Shown: positions 1 to 8,598, numbered from the stretch's first letter. The stretch: DNA of 64,000 nt from Microlunatus lacustris (GCA_039527025.1 BAAAJN010000006.1:186001-250000); one strand, 5' to 3'. Program-made: numbers and translations. The notes: a model not told the origin generated them from the sequence alone.

Positions 1-21
1 TACCACCTGAGCTATCCCGCT
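1..21 (-). tRNA. tRNA 5' end, cut by window edge
   Basis: The minus strand reads a 7-nt acceptor arm (AGCGGGA), TA, then GCTCAGGTGGTA, which is a tRNA acceptor plus D-arm start. The anticodon lies outside the window, so the identity is not visible. In actinobacteria a Tyr-Thr-Met order is common, so elongator tRNA-Met is a guess from context. Confidence 0.75.
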
Positions 22-118
22 CTGAGTCAGCTCCGGCCGCCGCCAGGTCAACGGCCCGGTCCGGGCGCGTGTTCCCGCCGGGCGAGGCCGCCGGACGGCC
101 GCACCGGAGGAGTCTCCG

Positions 119-191
119 AGCCCCCATGCGGATTCGAACCGCAGACCTTCTCCTTACCATGGAGATGCTCTACCGACTGAGCTATAGGGGC
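119..191 (-). tRNA. tRNA-Thr (GGT)
   Basis: The minus strand folds into a full cloverleaf. The acceptor GCCCCTA pairs with TGGGGGC, the D stem is GCTC/GAGC, and the anticodon stem TCTCC/GGAGA encloses loop ATGGTAA with anticodon GGT. The T arm is TGCGG-TTCGAAT-CCGCA. No CCA is encoded. It lies between the edge tRNA and tRNA-Tyr and is probably co-transcribed with both. Confidence 0.95.
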
Positions 192-267
192 CTCTCGGAC
201 CGGCCCCGAGGGGCTGGACCGACAACCGAAGATACACACCCACCCGTGGTGGACGCGAATCCTCGCG

Positions 268-349
<82 letters not shown>

Positions 350-533
350 GTGCCGGCGATCCAGGATCGGTCGGCGGGAAGGAACAATAGCAACTCCGCT
401 CCCCGCCCGCGAACCGGTCACCGGACCGGTGCGGGCGGCGCGACGGTTGGGCATGATGAGGACGAGCGGCGGGCCCACCCGCGCGGCTGCACCGAGCCGC
501 CTCCCGTCGCACGCACGCGAGGAGGAACCGGAC

Positions 534-1025
534 GTGGCATCCGAGAGCTCGATGGACGTCGTCAGCAAGGTGGACCGCCAGGAGGTCGACAACGCCCTGA
601 ACCAGGCCGCGAAGGAGGTGCACCAGCGCTTCGACTTCAAGAACACCGACGCCTCGATCCGCTGGTCGGGCGAGACGATCGAGATCGAGGCCAACTCCGA
701 GGAGCGGGCCAAGGCCGTGCTGGACGTCTTCCAGACCAAGCTGGTCAAGCGCGGGGTCAGCCTCAAGTCCCTCGACGCCGGCGAGCCCCGCTCGTCGGGC
801 AAGCTCTACAAGATCACCGCGACCACGACCGAGGGCATCAGCCAGGAGAACGCCAAGAAGGTCTCCAAGCTGGTCCGCGACGAGGGCCCCAAGGGCGTCA
901 AGGCGCAGATCCAGGGCGACGAGCTGCGGGTGAGCAGCAAGAGCCGGGACGACCTGCAGGCCGTCCAGGCCCTGATCAAGGCCCAGGACTACGACTTCGC
1001 GGTGCAGTTCACCAACTACCGCTGA
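534..1025 (+). CDS. YajQ family cyclic-di-GMP-binding protein
   Basis: The product is 163 residues, the usual YajQ length. It starts MASESSMDVVSKVDRQEVDN and carries the family pattern RFDFKNTDASI near residue 33 and ends DYDFAVQFTNYR. The family has two ferredoxin-like folds; members bind nucleotides or c-di-GMP and have been linked to regulation in other bacteria, but the role here is unknown. The GTG at 534 is chosen because GGAGG at 521-525 lies 8 nt before it and because the open frame upstream does not resemble the family. The gene diverges from the tRNA cluster; 350-533 holds no other gene. Confidence 0.93.
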   Translation: MASESSMDVVSKVDRQEVDNALNQAAKEVHQRFDFKNTDASIRWSGETIEIEANSEERAKAVLDVFQTKLVKRGVSLKSLDAGEPRSSGKLYKITATTTEGISQENAKKVSKLVRDEGPKGVKAQIQGDELRVSSKSRDDLQAVQALIKAQDYDFAVQFTNYR

Positions 1026-1137
1026 CCCGGCCACCCGGGGCGGTGCGCCGTCGGCGCGGAACGCCGGGGGCCTGGTCGTCCGACCTAGGATGAGCGCGCT
1101 CGGCACGTGCCGGAGCCTGACCCGCTGAGGAGCCGGC

Positions 1138-2220
1138 ATGAGCGCGCCCCCCACCCCGCCCGGACCGGTGCACGACGTCCGACCCGACCCGGTCGTCAGC
1201 CTCGACTACGAGGAGCGGGCACGCGGCCTGCTTCCGCCGCACGTCAGCGCCTACATCGGCGCGGCGGCCGGCTCCGGTGGCGGTTCGGCCGAGGGCATCG
1301 CCGCCTGGTCGGCGGTGCGCTTCCGGCCCCGGGCGCTCCAGGACCTGCGGGAGATCAGCACCTCCACGACCGTGCTGGGCACGCCGGTGCAGACGCCGGT
1401 GCTGGTCGCGCCGATGGCGCAGCAGCTCGGCGCCCACGCCGAGGGCGAGGCGGTGGTGGCCCGGGCCGCCGCCGCGGCCGGCAGCCTGCTCGGGGTCTCC
1501 ACCAACGTCGCGGTGCCCTTCTCGACCATCGCGGCCGCCGGGGCACCGTGGTGGTTCCAGGTCTACGTGATGCGCGACCACGGGCTGACCGAGCTGCTGG
1601 TCCGGCGGGCGGTGGAGCACGGCGCCCGCGCGCTGCTGCTGACGGTGGACATGGTGGCGCTGCTGCCGGCGTCGGTGAACCCGCGGCAGTGGCCGGAGGG
1701 ACCGGCGAAGTCCCGGCTGACCAACCTCACCGCGGAGGAGCTGACCGCTGCTGGTCCGGGCGCGGTGGACATGGACGCCGGGATCAGCCTGGCCACCATC
1801 GGCTGGCTGCGCGAGATCAGCGGCCTGCCGGTGCTGGTCAAGGGCGTGCTGCGCGGTGACGACGCGGCCGCCTGCCTCGACGCCGGGGCGGCCGGGGTGA
1901 TCGTCTCCACGCACGGCGGCCGGCGGCTGGGACCCTCGGTCACCGCCGCCCAGGCCCTGCCTGAGGTGGTCGCCGCCGTCGGCGACGCCGGCGAGGTCTA
2001 CGCCGACAGCGGGATCCGCTCGGCCGAGCACGTCGCTGCCGCGCTGACCCTGGGGGCCCGCGCGGTGTTCGTGGGTCGGCCGGCCCTGTGGGCGCTGGCC
2101 GCCGACGGCGAGACCGGCGTGCGGGCGGTGCTGGACGGGCTGACCGGCGAGCTGCGCCAGGTGCTGACCCAGCTGGGGGCGCCGTCGCTCGACCGGCTGA
2201 CGCCCGATCTGCTCGCCTGA
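1138..2220 (+). CDS. FMN-dependent alpha-hydroxy-acid dehydrogenase/oxidase
   Basis: This 360-residue TIM-barrel protein belongs to the glycolate oxidase / L-lactate dehydrogenase family, which oxidises 2-hydroxy acids to 2-keto acids through FMN. Visible family features are the FMN strand QVYVMRDHG, TVDMV, the lysine in PVLVKGVL, and the active-site segment VSTHGGRRLG with the catalytic His259 and Arg262. The usual Asn before that His (SNHG) is Thr here, so the substrate may be atypical. GAGGAG lies just before the ATG. The P450 gene starts 12 bp downstream, so the two are probably one transcript. No mycofactocin genes adjoin. The exact substrate cannot be read from sequence. Confidence 0.85.
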   Translation: MSAPPTPPGPVHDVRPDPVVSLDYEERARGLLPPHVSAYIGAAAGSGGGSAEGIAAWSAVRFRPRALQDLREISTSTTVLGTPVQTPVLVAPMAQQLGAHAEGEAVVARAAAAAGSLLGVSTNVAVPFSTIAAAGAPWWFQVYVMRDHGLTELLVRRAVEHGARALLLTVDMVALLPASVNPRQWPEGPAKSRLTNLTAEELTAAGPGAVDMDAGISLATIGWLREISGLPVLVKGVLRGDDAAACLDAGAAGVIVSTHGGRRLGPSVTAAQALPEVVAAVGDAGEVYADSGIRSAEHVAAALTLGARAVFVGRPALWALAADGETGVRAVLDGLTGELRQVLTQLGAPSLDRLTPDLLA

Positions 2221-2232
2221 GAGGCTGGGGCC

Positions 2233-3480
2233 GTGACCTCCCCCGCCCCGCAGGCCGGCTGCCCCGTCCGCAAGCTCGACCCTGAGGGGTCCTCCGACGG
2301 CCCGCCGCTGGAGCACGTCACCGGCGACGGCCCGGAGCGGTACGTGGTGCGCTCCTTCGACGTGGCCCGGCAGGTGCTGCGCGACCCCGAGGGCACCACC
2401 CAGGCCGGTTTCGGCGCCGAGGGCGTGCTGGCCGGCGCCCGGGCCTCCCGGCCGGCCCGTGGTGGCAGCCCGGCGGCGCCGGCGATGCGGCCGCCGGTCC
2501 TCTACCTGGAGGGCGAGCAGCACCGGACCCAGCGCAAGGCCGCGGCCCGGTTCTTCGCCCCCAAGGTGACCGAGGAGTACCGGTCGATGATGGAGGCGCT
2601 GAGCGCGGAGCTGGTGGGCCGGGTCCGGACGGACCGCCCGGTGGACCTCAGCCGGCTCTCGATGCGGATGGCCGTCGAGGTGGCCGCGAGGGTCGTCGGC
2701 CTGACCAGCTCCTCCACGCGGGCGATGAGCCGCCGCCTGGACACGTTCTTCTCCGGCGACCCGCTGGCCGAGCGCCGCGGTCCGGCGGGTTGGCTGCGGG
2801 CGGCCCGCACCGGCACGGCCACGGCCCGCTTCTTCTGGCTGGACGTCAAGCCGGCGATCCGGGCGCGGCGGCGCCACCCGCAGGAGGACGTCATCAGCCA
2901 GCTGCTGGCCGAGGGCTTCAGCGACCTGGACGTGCTCACCGAGTGCCTGACCTACGGTGCGGCCGGGATGGTGACCACCCGGGAGTTCATCTGCGTCGCC
3001 GCCTGGCACCTCTTCGACGACCCCGCCCTGCTGGCCCGCTACCGGGCCGGTGACCGCGACGAGCGGCAGGCCGTGCTGCAGGAGACGCTCCGGCTGGAGC
3101 CGGTGGTCGGTCACCTCTACCGCCGCCTGCGGGTGCCGCTCACGGTGACCGTCGACGGCACCGACCAGACGCTGCCGGCGGGTGCGCTGGTCGACCTGCA
3201 CCTGCGGGCCGCGAACGCCGACGAGGCCACCGTCGGCGAGCAGCCCCTGGGGCTGTGCCCCGGCCGCCCGCTGCCCAAGGCCGTCCCGCCCGCGCTGATG
3301 AGCTTCGGCGACGGGCACCACCGCTGCCCCGGCGCCCCGATCGCCATCATGGAGAGCGAGATCTTCCTCAGCGCGCTGTTCGCCCACGACGTCGTCGCCG
3401 ACGGCCCACCCCGGGTGGCCTGGAACCCCGTCTCGCAGGGCTACGACCTGGACCGGTTGATGGTGCGGCGGGCCGCCTGA
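2233..3480 (+). CDS. Cytochrome P450
   Basis: This is a 415-residue bacterial class P450. The heme-ligand loop FGDGHHRCPG places the thiolate at Cys365, and the K-helix ExxR is ETLR. The I-helix region is TYGAAGMVTTREF, where the usual acidic residue before Thr is absent. It is soluble, with no N-terminal membrane anchor. Such enzymes need a ferredoxin and a reductase, and none is adjacent. It starts with GTG 12 bp after the FMN dehydrogenase and is probably co-transcribed, which suggests the pair acts on one substrate, for example hydroxylation followed by oxidation. The substrate is unknown. Confidence 0.9.
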   Translation: MTSPAPQAGCPVRKLDPEGSSDGPPLEHVTGDGPERYVVRSFDVARQVLRDPEGTTQAGFGAEGVLAGARASRPARGGSPAAPAMRPPVLYLEGEQHRTQRKAAARFFAPKVTEEYRSMMEALSAELVGRVRTDRPVDLSRLSMRMAVEVAARVVGLTSSSTRAMSRRLDTFFSGDPLAERRGPAGWLRAARTGTATARFFWLDVKPAIRARRRHPQEDVISQLLAEGFSDLDVLTECLTYGAAGMVTTREFICVAAWHLFDDPALLARYRAGDRDERQAVLQETLRLEPVVGHLYRRLRVPLTVTVDGTDQTLPAGALVDLHLRAANADEATVGEQPLGLCPGRPLPKAVPPALMSFGDGHHRCPGAPIAIMESEIFLSALFAHDVVADGPPRVAWNPVSQGYDLDRLMVRRAA

Positions 3481-3535
3481 CCGCCCGCACCCCGAACACC
3501 CCCCTCGGGTGAGCGGTGCGGACGCCTGCCGCCCC

Positions 3536-3541
3536 TAGGCT
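3536..3541 (+). promoter_or_regulatory. -10 element of a leaderless promoter (GH20 gene)
   Basis: TAGGCT lies 6 nt before the GTG at 3548, and no ribosome binding site is present. This fits transcription starting at the start codon. The -35 is not evident. Confidence 0.5.
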
Positions 3542-3547
3542 GACGGC

Positions 3548-5116
3548 GTGCTGCTGCCTCGACCGCGCTCGGTCTCCCGCCGCCCCGACGTCTCGTTCAC
3601 GCTGACCCCGGAGCTGGCGGTGGACGGCCCGGCCGGCTGGGCCGCGGTCGTCCGCCGGCTGCTCTCCCCCGGGACCGGGCTGGAGCTGCCGCGGGCCGAG
3701 GGCGGTGCGCTGCGGCTGCGCGCCGACGAGGAGCTGCCCGTCGAGGCCTACCGGCTGGAGGTGGCCGCCGACGGCATCACCATCACCGCCGGGGACGACG
3801 CCGGGGTCAACTGGGCGGTGCAGACGCTGCGCCAGCTGCTGCCGCCGGCCGTGCTCCGACCGGCCCCGAGCGGGGCGCCGCTGGTGCTCGAGGGCGTCCT
3901 GGTCGAGGACGCTCCTGCCTACGCCTGGCGCGGGGTGCACCTCGACGTCGCCCGGCACTTCATGCCACTGGCCGACGTCTTCCGGATGGTCGACCTGATC
4001 GCCCTGCACAAGTACAACGTGCTGCACCTGCACCTCACCGAGGACCAGGGCTGGCGCTTCGAGTCCCTGCGCTACCCGCGGCTGCAGGAGGTGGCCAGCT
4101 GGCGCCGGGAGACCCGCCGGCCCGTCGACCCCGAGGGCGACGGCACCCCGCACGGCGGCTTCTACACCCAGGACCAGCTGCGGGCGCTGGTCGCCTACGC
4201 CGAGCAGCGGGGCGTCACCGTCGTCCCCGAGCTGGAGTTCCCCGGACACGTCTGCGGCGTGCTGGCCGCCTACCCCGAGCTGGGCAACCACCCGGAGACG
4301 GGGTACGAGACCGCGACCACCTTCGGCATCTTCGACGAGGTGCTCAACCTCGACGACGCCACCATGAAGGTGGTCTACGACCTCTTCGAGGAGCTGCTGG
4401 ACGTCTTCCCCAGCCGCTACGTGCACGTCGGCGGCGACGAGTGCCCGCGGACCGAGTGGCTGGCCAGCTCCGACGCCGCCCGGTTGGCCGCGTCCCGCGG
4501 GCTCAGCGGTCCCGACCAGCTGCAGCGCTGGTTCACCACCGAGCTCGGCGCCTGGCTGGCCGAGCGCGGCCGGATCCTGGTGGGCTGGGACGAGATCGCC
4601 GACGACGGCCCCGTCGCCGACTCCGTGGTGATGGCCTGGCGGGACTCCTCCTACGGCCGGGCCGCGACCGCGGCGGGCCTGCCGACGGTGATGGCCCCGA
4701 TGACCCACCTCTACCTCGACTTCTACCCCAGCGACTCCGACGACGAGCCGTACTCCATCGGCGGACTGACCACCGTGGAGAAGGTCTACGCCTTCGACCC
4801 GCTGGACGGCATCCCGGAGGAGTCGCACCCGCTGGTGCTCGGCACCCAGTGCCAGCTGTGGACCGAGTACATGCCGAGCACCCGACGGGTGGACTACATG
4901 CTGTTCCCGCGGGCCTGCGCCCATGCGGAGGTGGCGTGGTCGAGCGCGGAGGGCCGGTCGTGGGCGGAGTTCGAGCCCCGGCTGGTCGCGCACCTGGAGC
5001 GGCTGGACGCCGTCGGGGTCGACTACCGGCCGCTGGCCGGTCCCCGGCCGTGGCAGCAGGGCGGCACCGGCCGGTTGCGCCGACCCGACGCGCACCGCAC
5101 CGCAGCGCTGTCCTAG
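3548..5116 (+). CDS. Beta-N-acetylhexosaminidase, GH20
   Basis: The 522-residue protein has an N-terminal GH20b-like domain (residues about 1-120) and a GH20 barrel. It removes terminal N-acetylglucosamine or N-acetylgalactosamine by substrate-assisted catalysis. The catalytic pair is in HVGGDECP (Asp297-Glu298). Further family patterns are RGVHLDVARHFMP, HLHLTEDQGWR and PELEFPGH. No signal peptide is visible, so it probably acts in the cytoplasm on imported amino-sugar oligomers or in wall recycling. The start is a GTG preceded by a -10-like TAGGCT instead of an RBS. It is a single gene; the TPP riboswitch follows. Confidence 0.92.
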   Translation: MLLPRPRSVSRRPDVSFTLTPELAVDGPAGWAAVVRRLLSPGTGLELPRAEGGALRLRADEELPVEAYRLEVAADGITITAGDDAGVNWAVQTLRQLLPPAVLRPAPSGAPLVLEGVLVEDAPAYAWRGVHLDVARHFMPLADVFRMVDLIALHKYNVLHLHLTEDQGWRFESLRYPRLQEVASWRRETRRPVDPEGDGTPHGGFYTQDQLRALVAYAEQRGVTVVPELEFPGHVCGVLAAYPELGNHPETGYETATTFGIFDEVLNLDDATMKVVYDLFEELLDVFPSRYVHVGGDECPRTEWLASSDAARLAASRGLSGPDQLQRWFTTELGAWLAERGRILVGWDEIADDGPVADSVVMAWRDSSYGRAATAAGLPTVMAPMTHLYLDFYPSDSDDEPYSIGGLTTVEKVYAFDPLDGIPEESHPLVLGTQCQLWTEYMPSTRRVDYMLFPRACAHAEVAWSSAEGRSWAEFEPRLVAHLERLDAVGVDYRPLAGPRPWQQGGTGRLRRPDAHRTAALS

Positions 5117-5131
5117 GCTGGCCGGGCCAAG

Positions 5132-5218
5132 ACGCGGGAGCTCGACGAGATCGGGCTGAGAGGGTGGCTGCCGGCCACCGACCGCTTGAACCTGAGCCGG
5201 GTAATGCCGGTGGAGGAA
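5132..5218 (+). promoter_or_regulatory. TPP riboswitch (thi element)
   Basis: The segment contains the conserved GGCTGAGAGGGT core at 5154-5165, then a variable stem, then TTGAACCTGAGCCGGGTAAT and TGCCGGTGGAGGAAG, which match the thi-box consensus (CTGAGA ... ACC ... GAACCTGA.C.GG.TAATGCC). It ends directly before the tenA start, where GGAGGAAG can serve as the RBS, so ligand binding probably hides translation initiation. It should repress the tenA-thiM-thiE-thiD operon when thiamine pyrophosphate is plentiful. Confidence 0.95.
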
Positions 5219-5225
5219 GTGGGCC

Positions 5226-5966
5226 GTGCTCGACGTCACCTCAGCTGCTGTCCGCGACTGTCGCTCCGCGCTGCCGGCGCCCGCCACGCCGACCCGGCCG
5301 CCCGGGAGCTGGTCGGCCCGGCTGTGGACGGTGCTCGCCCCGGTCGACGCCGCGCTGCTCGCCCACCCGTTCCTGACCGGGGTCGCCGACGGCAGCCTGC
5401 CCGCCGACGTCTTCACCGGCTACCTGGTCCAGGACGCGCACTACCTGGCCGAGTACGCCCGCGCGCTGGCCCTGCTCGGGGCCCGGGCCGAGCAGCTGGC
5501 CGACACCGCGGTGCTGGCCCGGCACGCGGCCGGCACCGTGGAGGTGGAGCTGGCCCTGCACGCCGAGCTGCTGGCCGCGGTCGGCGTCGACCGGGCGGCC
5601 CTGGCCGCCGTGCCGCCGTCGCCCACCAACCACGCCTACACCCGGCACCTGCTGGCCACCGCCGCCCTCGGCAGCGTCGCCGACGGGGTGGCCGCGGTGC
5701 TGCCCTGCTTCTGGCTGTACGCCCGGGCGGGGACGGCGCTGGTGGCCGCGGGCAGCCCCGACCCGCGCTACCAGCGCTGGGTCGACACCTACGCCGGCGA
5801 CGCCTTCGCCGCCGTCGTCGAGGAGGTGCTCGCCCTGGTCGACCGGCTGGGGACGGGTCTGACGCCGGCGCAGCAGGCGCACGCCGAGGCCGAGGCGCTG
5901 ACCAGCGCCCGGTACGAGTGGATGTTCTTCGACGCCGCGCTGCGGCAGGAGAGGTGGCCGGTATGA
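5226..5966 (+). CDS. tenA: TenA-family thiaminase II / aminopyrimidine aminohydrolase
   Basis: The product has 246 residues and is all-alpha, heme-oxygenase-like. TenA hydrolyses degraded thiamine pyrimidines (aminopyrimidine to HMP) for salvage. Visible features are LVQDAHYLAEYARAL near residue 67, PSPTNHAYTRHL, the Cys-containing LPCFWLYA that corresponds to the catalytic cysteine region, and YEWMFFDAALRQERW at the end. The N-terminal ~30 residues are extra. The GTG follows the TPP riboswitch by 7 nt and its RBS is inside the riboswitch. The stop overlaps the thiM ATG (ATGA), so the two are translationally coupled. Confidence 0.92.
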   Translation: MLDVTSAAVRDCRSALPAPATPTRPPGSWSARLWTVLAPVDAALLAHPFLTGVADGSLPADVFTGYLVQDAHYLAEYARALALLGARAEQLADTAVLARHAAGTVEVELALHAELLAAVGVDRAALAAVPPSPTNHAYTRHLLATAALGSVADGVAAVLPCFWLYARAGTALVAAGSPDPRYQRWVDTYAGDAFAAVVEEVLALVDRLGTGLTPAQQAHAEAEALTSARYEWMFFDAALRQERWPV

Positions 5967-6784
5967 GTGCTGCACCCGAGATGACCAGCGCGCAGGTGCT
6001 GGAGGTGCTGACGGCGGTGCGGGAGCGGGGGCCGCTCGTGCACTGCATGACCAACATCGTCGTGGCGAACGTCACCGCCAACGTCTTGCTGGCCGTGGGC
6101 GCCTCCCCCGCGATGGTCGAGAACGACGAGGAGTCGGCGGAGTTCGCCGGCATCGCCGACGCGCTGCTGGTCAACCTCGGCACGCTGTCGGCCGAGCGGG
6201 CCCGCGCCATGCGGCTGGCCGCGGCCTCGGCCCGCGAGCACGGGAAGCCGTGGGTGCTGGACCCGGTGGCCGTCGGGGCGATGACCTTCCGCACCCGGCT
6301 GGCCGCCGAGCTGCTGGCCTCCCGGCCGGCCGTCGTCCGTGGCAACGCCTCGGAGGTGCTGAGCCTGGCCGGGGCCGCCGGCGCCGGCCGTGGGGTGGAC
6401 AGCACGGTCGGCGCCGAGGCCGCCGTCGGCACCGCCCGCGAGCTGGCCCGCCGCACCGGCGGCGTGGTCGCGGTCAGCGGGGCCGTCGACCAGGTGACCG
6501 ACGGGGAGCGGGTGCTGCAGGTCCGCACCGGGCACGAGCTGATGACCCGGGTGACCGGGGTGGGGTGCGCGCTGGGGGCGCTGGTCGCCGCCTGCTGCGC
6601 CGTCGAGGACGACCCGCTGCTGGCCGCGGTCGCCGCGACGACGGTGCTCACCGTGGCCGCCGAGGAGGCGGCGGCCGTCAGTCCTCGGCCCGGCTCGTTC
6701 GCCGTGGCCCTGGTGGACGCCCTCGACGCCCTGGACGGGTCGACGCTGGACGCGCGGATGCGGGCCCGGGCGGTCGCTCCGTGA
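5963..6784 (+). CDS. thiM: Hydroxyethylthiazole kinase
   Basis: The 273-residue ribokinase-like enzyme phosphorylates 4-methyl-5-(2-hydroxyethyl)thiazole. Family patterns include PLVHCMTNIVVANVTANVLL near residue 25, ASPAMVENDEE, PWVLDPVAVGA, VRGNASEV, and the catalytic region TRVTGVGCALGAL with the active-site Cys. It supplies thiazole phosphate to ThiE, which is encoded next; the stop of thiM overlaps the thiE GTG. The start at 5963 is taken from the 4-bp overlap with tenA and from the family start. Confidence 0.96.
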   Translation: MSAAPEMTSAQVLEVLTAVRERGPLVHCMTNIVVANVTANVLLAVGASPAMVENDEESAEFAGIADALLVNLGTLSAERARAMRLAAASAREHGKPWVLDPVAVGAMTFRTRLAAELLASRPAVVRGNASEVLSLAGAAGAGRGVDSTVGAEAAVGTARELARRTGGVVAVSGAVDQVTDGERVLQVRTGHELMTRVTGVGCALGALVAACCAVEDDPLLAAVAATTVLTVAAEEAAAVSPRPGSFAVALVDALDALDGSTLDARMRARAVAP

Positions 6785-7404
6785 GCCGGCCACCGCTCGA
6801 CCTCGGCCTGTACCTGGTCACCGACTCCGGCCTCTGCGGGGACCGCGGTGTGGTGGAGACCGTCCGGCAGGCGCTGCCCGGCGGGGTGACGGCGGTCCAG
6901 GTGCGCGAGCCGCACGCCACCACCCGGGAGCTCTGCGCCCTCAGCCGGGCCCTGCTCGAGGTGCTGGCCGGGACCGGCGTCCCGCTGCTGGTCAACGACC
7001 GGCTCGACGTGGCCCTGGCCGTCGGCGCCCAGGGGGTGCACCTGGGCCAGTCCGACCTGCCCGCCGAGGACGCGCACCGGGTCGCGCCGGACCTGCTGCT
7101 GGGGCTGTCGGTCTCCACGGCCGCCCAGGTCGACCGGGCCCCGGACTGGCTCGACTACCTCGGCGTCGGGCCGGTCCAGGCCACGGCCACCAAGCCCGAG
7201 GCCGCCGCGCCGCTGGGCCTGGACGGAACGGCCGCCCTGGCCCGCCAGTCCCGGGTGCCGTGCGTGGCCATCGGTGGGGTCGGGCCCGCCAACGCGGCCG
7301 CGGTCCGGGCCACCGGGGTGGCGGGGATCGCCGTCGTCTCCGCGGTCTGCGCGGCGGCCGACCCCCGAGCGGCGGCCGCCCAGCTGGCCGGGCGGGCGCC
7401 GTGA
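6781..7404 (+). CDS. thiE: Thiamine-phosphate synthase
   Basis: This is a 207-residue TIM barrel. It couples HMP pyrophosphate with thiazole phosphate to give thiamine phosphate. Seen are LYLVTDS at the N-terminus, TAVQVREPHATTREL, LLVNDRLDVALAVGAQGVHL (the classic NDR.D.A...A.G.HLGQ.D pattern), LGVGPVQATATKP and AIGGV. The GTG overlaps the thiM stop (GTGA), and the stop overlaps the thiD GTG in the same way. The long open frame upstream of 6781 is just thiM read in another frame. Confidence 0.96.
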   Translation: MSRPPLDLGLYLVTDSGLCGDRGVVETVRQALPGGVTAVQVREPHATTRELCALSRALLEVLAGTGVPLLVNDRLDVALAVGAQGVHLGQSDLPAEDAHRVAPDLLLGLSVSTAAQVDRAPDWLDYLGVGPVQATATKPEAAAPLGLDGTAALARQSRVPCVAIGGVGPANAAAVRATGVAGIAVVSAVCAAADPRAAAAQLAGRAP

Positions 7405-8201
7405 TCCCCACCGTGCTGACCATCGCCGGCACCGACCCCAGCGGGGGCGCCGGCGTGGCCGCGGATCTCAAGACTCTCGCGGCGCTCGGCGCCTACGGCA
7501 CCCTGGTCGTCACCGCGGTCACCGCGCAGAGCACCCGCGGCGTGACCGGGGTGCACCAGCTGGACGGCGCCTTCGTCGAGCAGCAGCTGGAGACGCTGCT
7601 GGCCGACGTGCGCGTCGACGCGGTGAAGATCGGCATGCTGGGCAGCGCCGAGGTCACCCGCGCCGTGGCCGCGGTGCTGCGCCGGCACCGGTTGCCGCAC
7701 GTCGTCCTCGACCCGGTGATGGTGGCCACCAGCGGCGACCGGCTGCTGGCCGCCGACGCCGTGGCCGCGCTCCGCGACGAGCTGCTCCCGCTGGCGGACC
7801 TCATCACCCCCAACGTCGCGGAGGCCGCGGACCTGCTGGGGGCTGCCGAGGCCCGGGACGAGGAGGAGATGGGCGCGCAGGCGGCCCGGCTGACCGGGCT
7901 GACCGCGCGGGTGCTGCTCAAGGGCGGGCACCTCGACGGCCCGGAGAGCGTCGACCTGCTCGTCGACGGCGACGACGTCGTCCGGCTGACCGCAGCCCGG
8001 GTGGACACCACCAGTACGCACGGCACCGGCTGCACCCTCTCATCCGCCGTGGCCGCGCTGCGCCCGGCGGCCGCGGACTGGCCCACCGCGGTCCGCGGGG
8101 CCAAGGACTACCTCACCGAGGCGCTGCGAACCGCCGACCGGCTGGACGTCGGCTCCGGGCACGGTCCGGTGCACCACTTCCACGCCCTCTGGCCCGCCTG
8201 A
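7401..8201 (+). CDS. thiD: Hydroxymethylpyrimidine / HMP-phosphate kinase
   Basis: The 266-residue ribokinase-fold enzyme phosphorylates HMP and HMP-P. Patterns are TIAGTDPSGGAGVAADLKT at the N-terminus, AVKIGMLGS, DPVMVATSGDRLL, TPNVAEA and the anion-hole/catalytic STHGTGCTLSSA near residue 210. It is the last gene of the TPP-controlled operon. ThiM, ThiE and ThiD with TenA form a complete salvage route to thiamine phosphate; de novo ThiC and ThiG are not in the window. Confidence 0.96.
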   Translation: MIPTVLTIAGTDPSGGAGVAADLKTLAALGAYGTLVVTAVTAQSTRGVTGVHQLDGAFVEQQLETLLADVRVDAVKIGMLGSAEVTRAVAAVLRRHRLPHVVLDPVMVATSGDRLLAADAVAALRDELLPLADLITPNVAEAADLLGAAEARDEEEMGAQAARLTGLTARVLLKGGHLDGPESVDLLVDGDDVVRLTAARVDTTSTHGTGCTLSSAVAALRPAAADWPTAVRGAKDYLTEALRTADRLDVGSGHGPVHHFHALWPA

Positions 8202-8226
8202 CCACCGCGCCCAGAGCCCGTTGAAG

Positions 8227-8277
8227 GGCCTTCGACCAGCTCAGGACGCGGGTCGGCTCAGGACGCGGGGCGCCTCA
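8227..8277. repeat. REP-like repeat between convergent genes
   Basis: It reads CCTTCGACCAGCTCAGGACG followed by partial copies (GCTCAGGACGCGG, CCTCAGG). The same CTTCGAC.AGCTCAGG core occurs at 27198, 41944 and, inverted or degenerate, near 55620-55740 and 57703. Here it lies between the thiD stop and the stop of the convergent NuoI-like gene. Confidence 0.7.
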
Positions 8278-8598
8278 GGTCGGGGGCGGGCTGGTCAGCT
8301 CCTCGATGCCGTGCCGCAGCAGGACAGCGCTGGGGGCGGCGGCGGTGTGCTGCGGCTCCCAGGCCAGGGCGTCGAAGGGGCACTCCTCGACGCAGATGCC
8401 GCAGTACATGCACAGGCTCCAGTCGATCTCGAACCGGTCGAGCACGTTGCGGGTCCGCTCGCGGGCGCCGGCCGGCAGGTCGGGCACCGGCTCGGTGTGG
8501 GAGTCGATGGTGATGCACCAGGCCGGGCACTCCCGGGCGCAGACCATGCACGACGTGCAGGCCGGCTCGATCAACGCGATGGTGCCGTGCTCGCTCAT
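8275..8598 (-). CDS. NuoI-like 2x[4Fe-4S] ferredoxin subunit (orphan)
   Basis: The 107-residue protein carries two complete cluster motifs, CTSCMVCARECP (about residue 14) and CMYCGICVEECP (about residue 64). It therefore resembles the core of complex I subunit I or EchF-type ferredoxins and should relay electrons between 4Fe-4S centres. It lacks the long tail of the full NuoI at 35008-35646, so it is a second, shorter paralogue. The ATG overlaps the stop of the NuoC-like gene (ATGA), making it the third gene of a B-C-I trio. Genes for D, H, EFG or antiporter subunits are not adjacent. Its partner is unknown. Confidence 0.85.
   Translation of the reverse strand: MSEHGTIALIEPACTSCMVCARECPAWCITIDSHTEPVPDLPAGARERTRNVLDRFEIDWSLCMYCGICVEECPFDALAWEPQHTAAAPSAVLLRHGIEELTSPPPT

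Noticed and set aside
411..440. ACCGGT pair upstream of yajQ as an operator
   Set aside because: ACCGGT is itself a palindrome and common in GC-rich DNA; the pair shows no wider symmetry or promoter placement.
1138..3480. Mycofactocin cluster (MftD-like FMN dehydrogenase)
   Set aside because: No mftA, mftB, mftC, mftE or mftF genes are nearby, and a P450 is not a standard partner.
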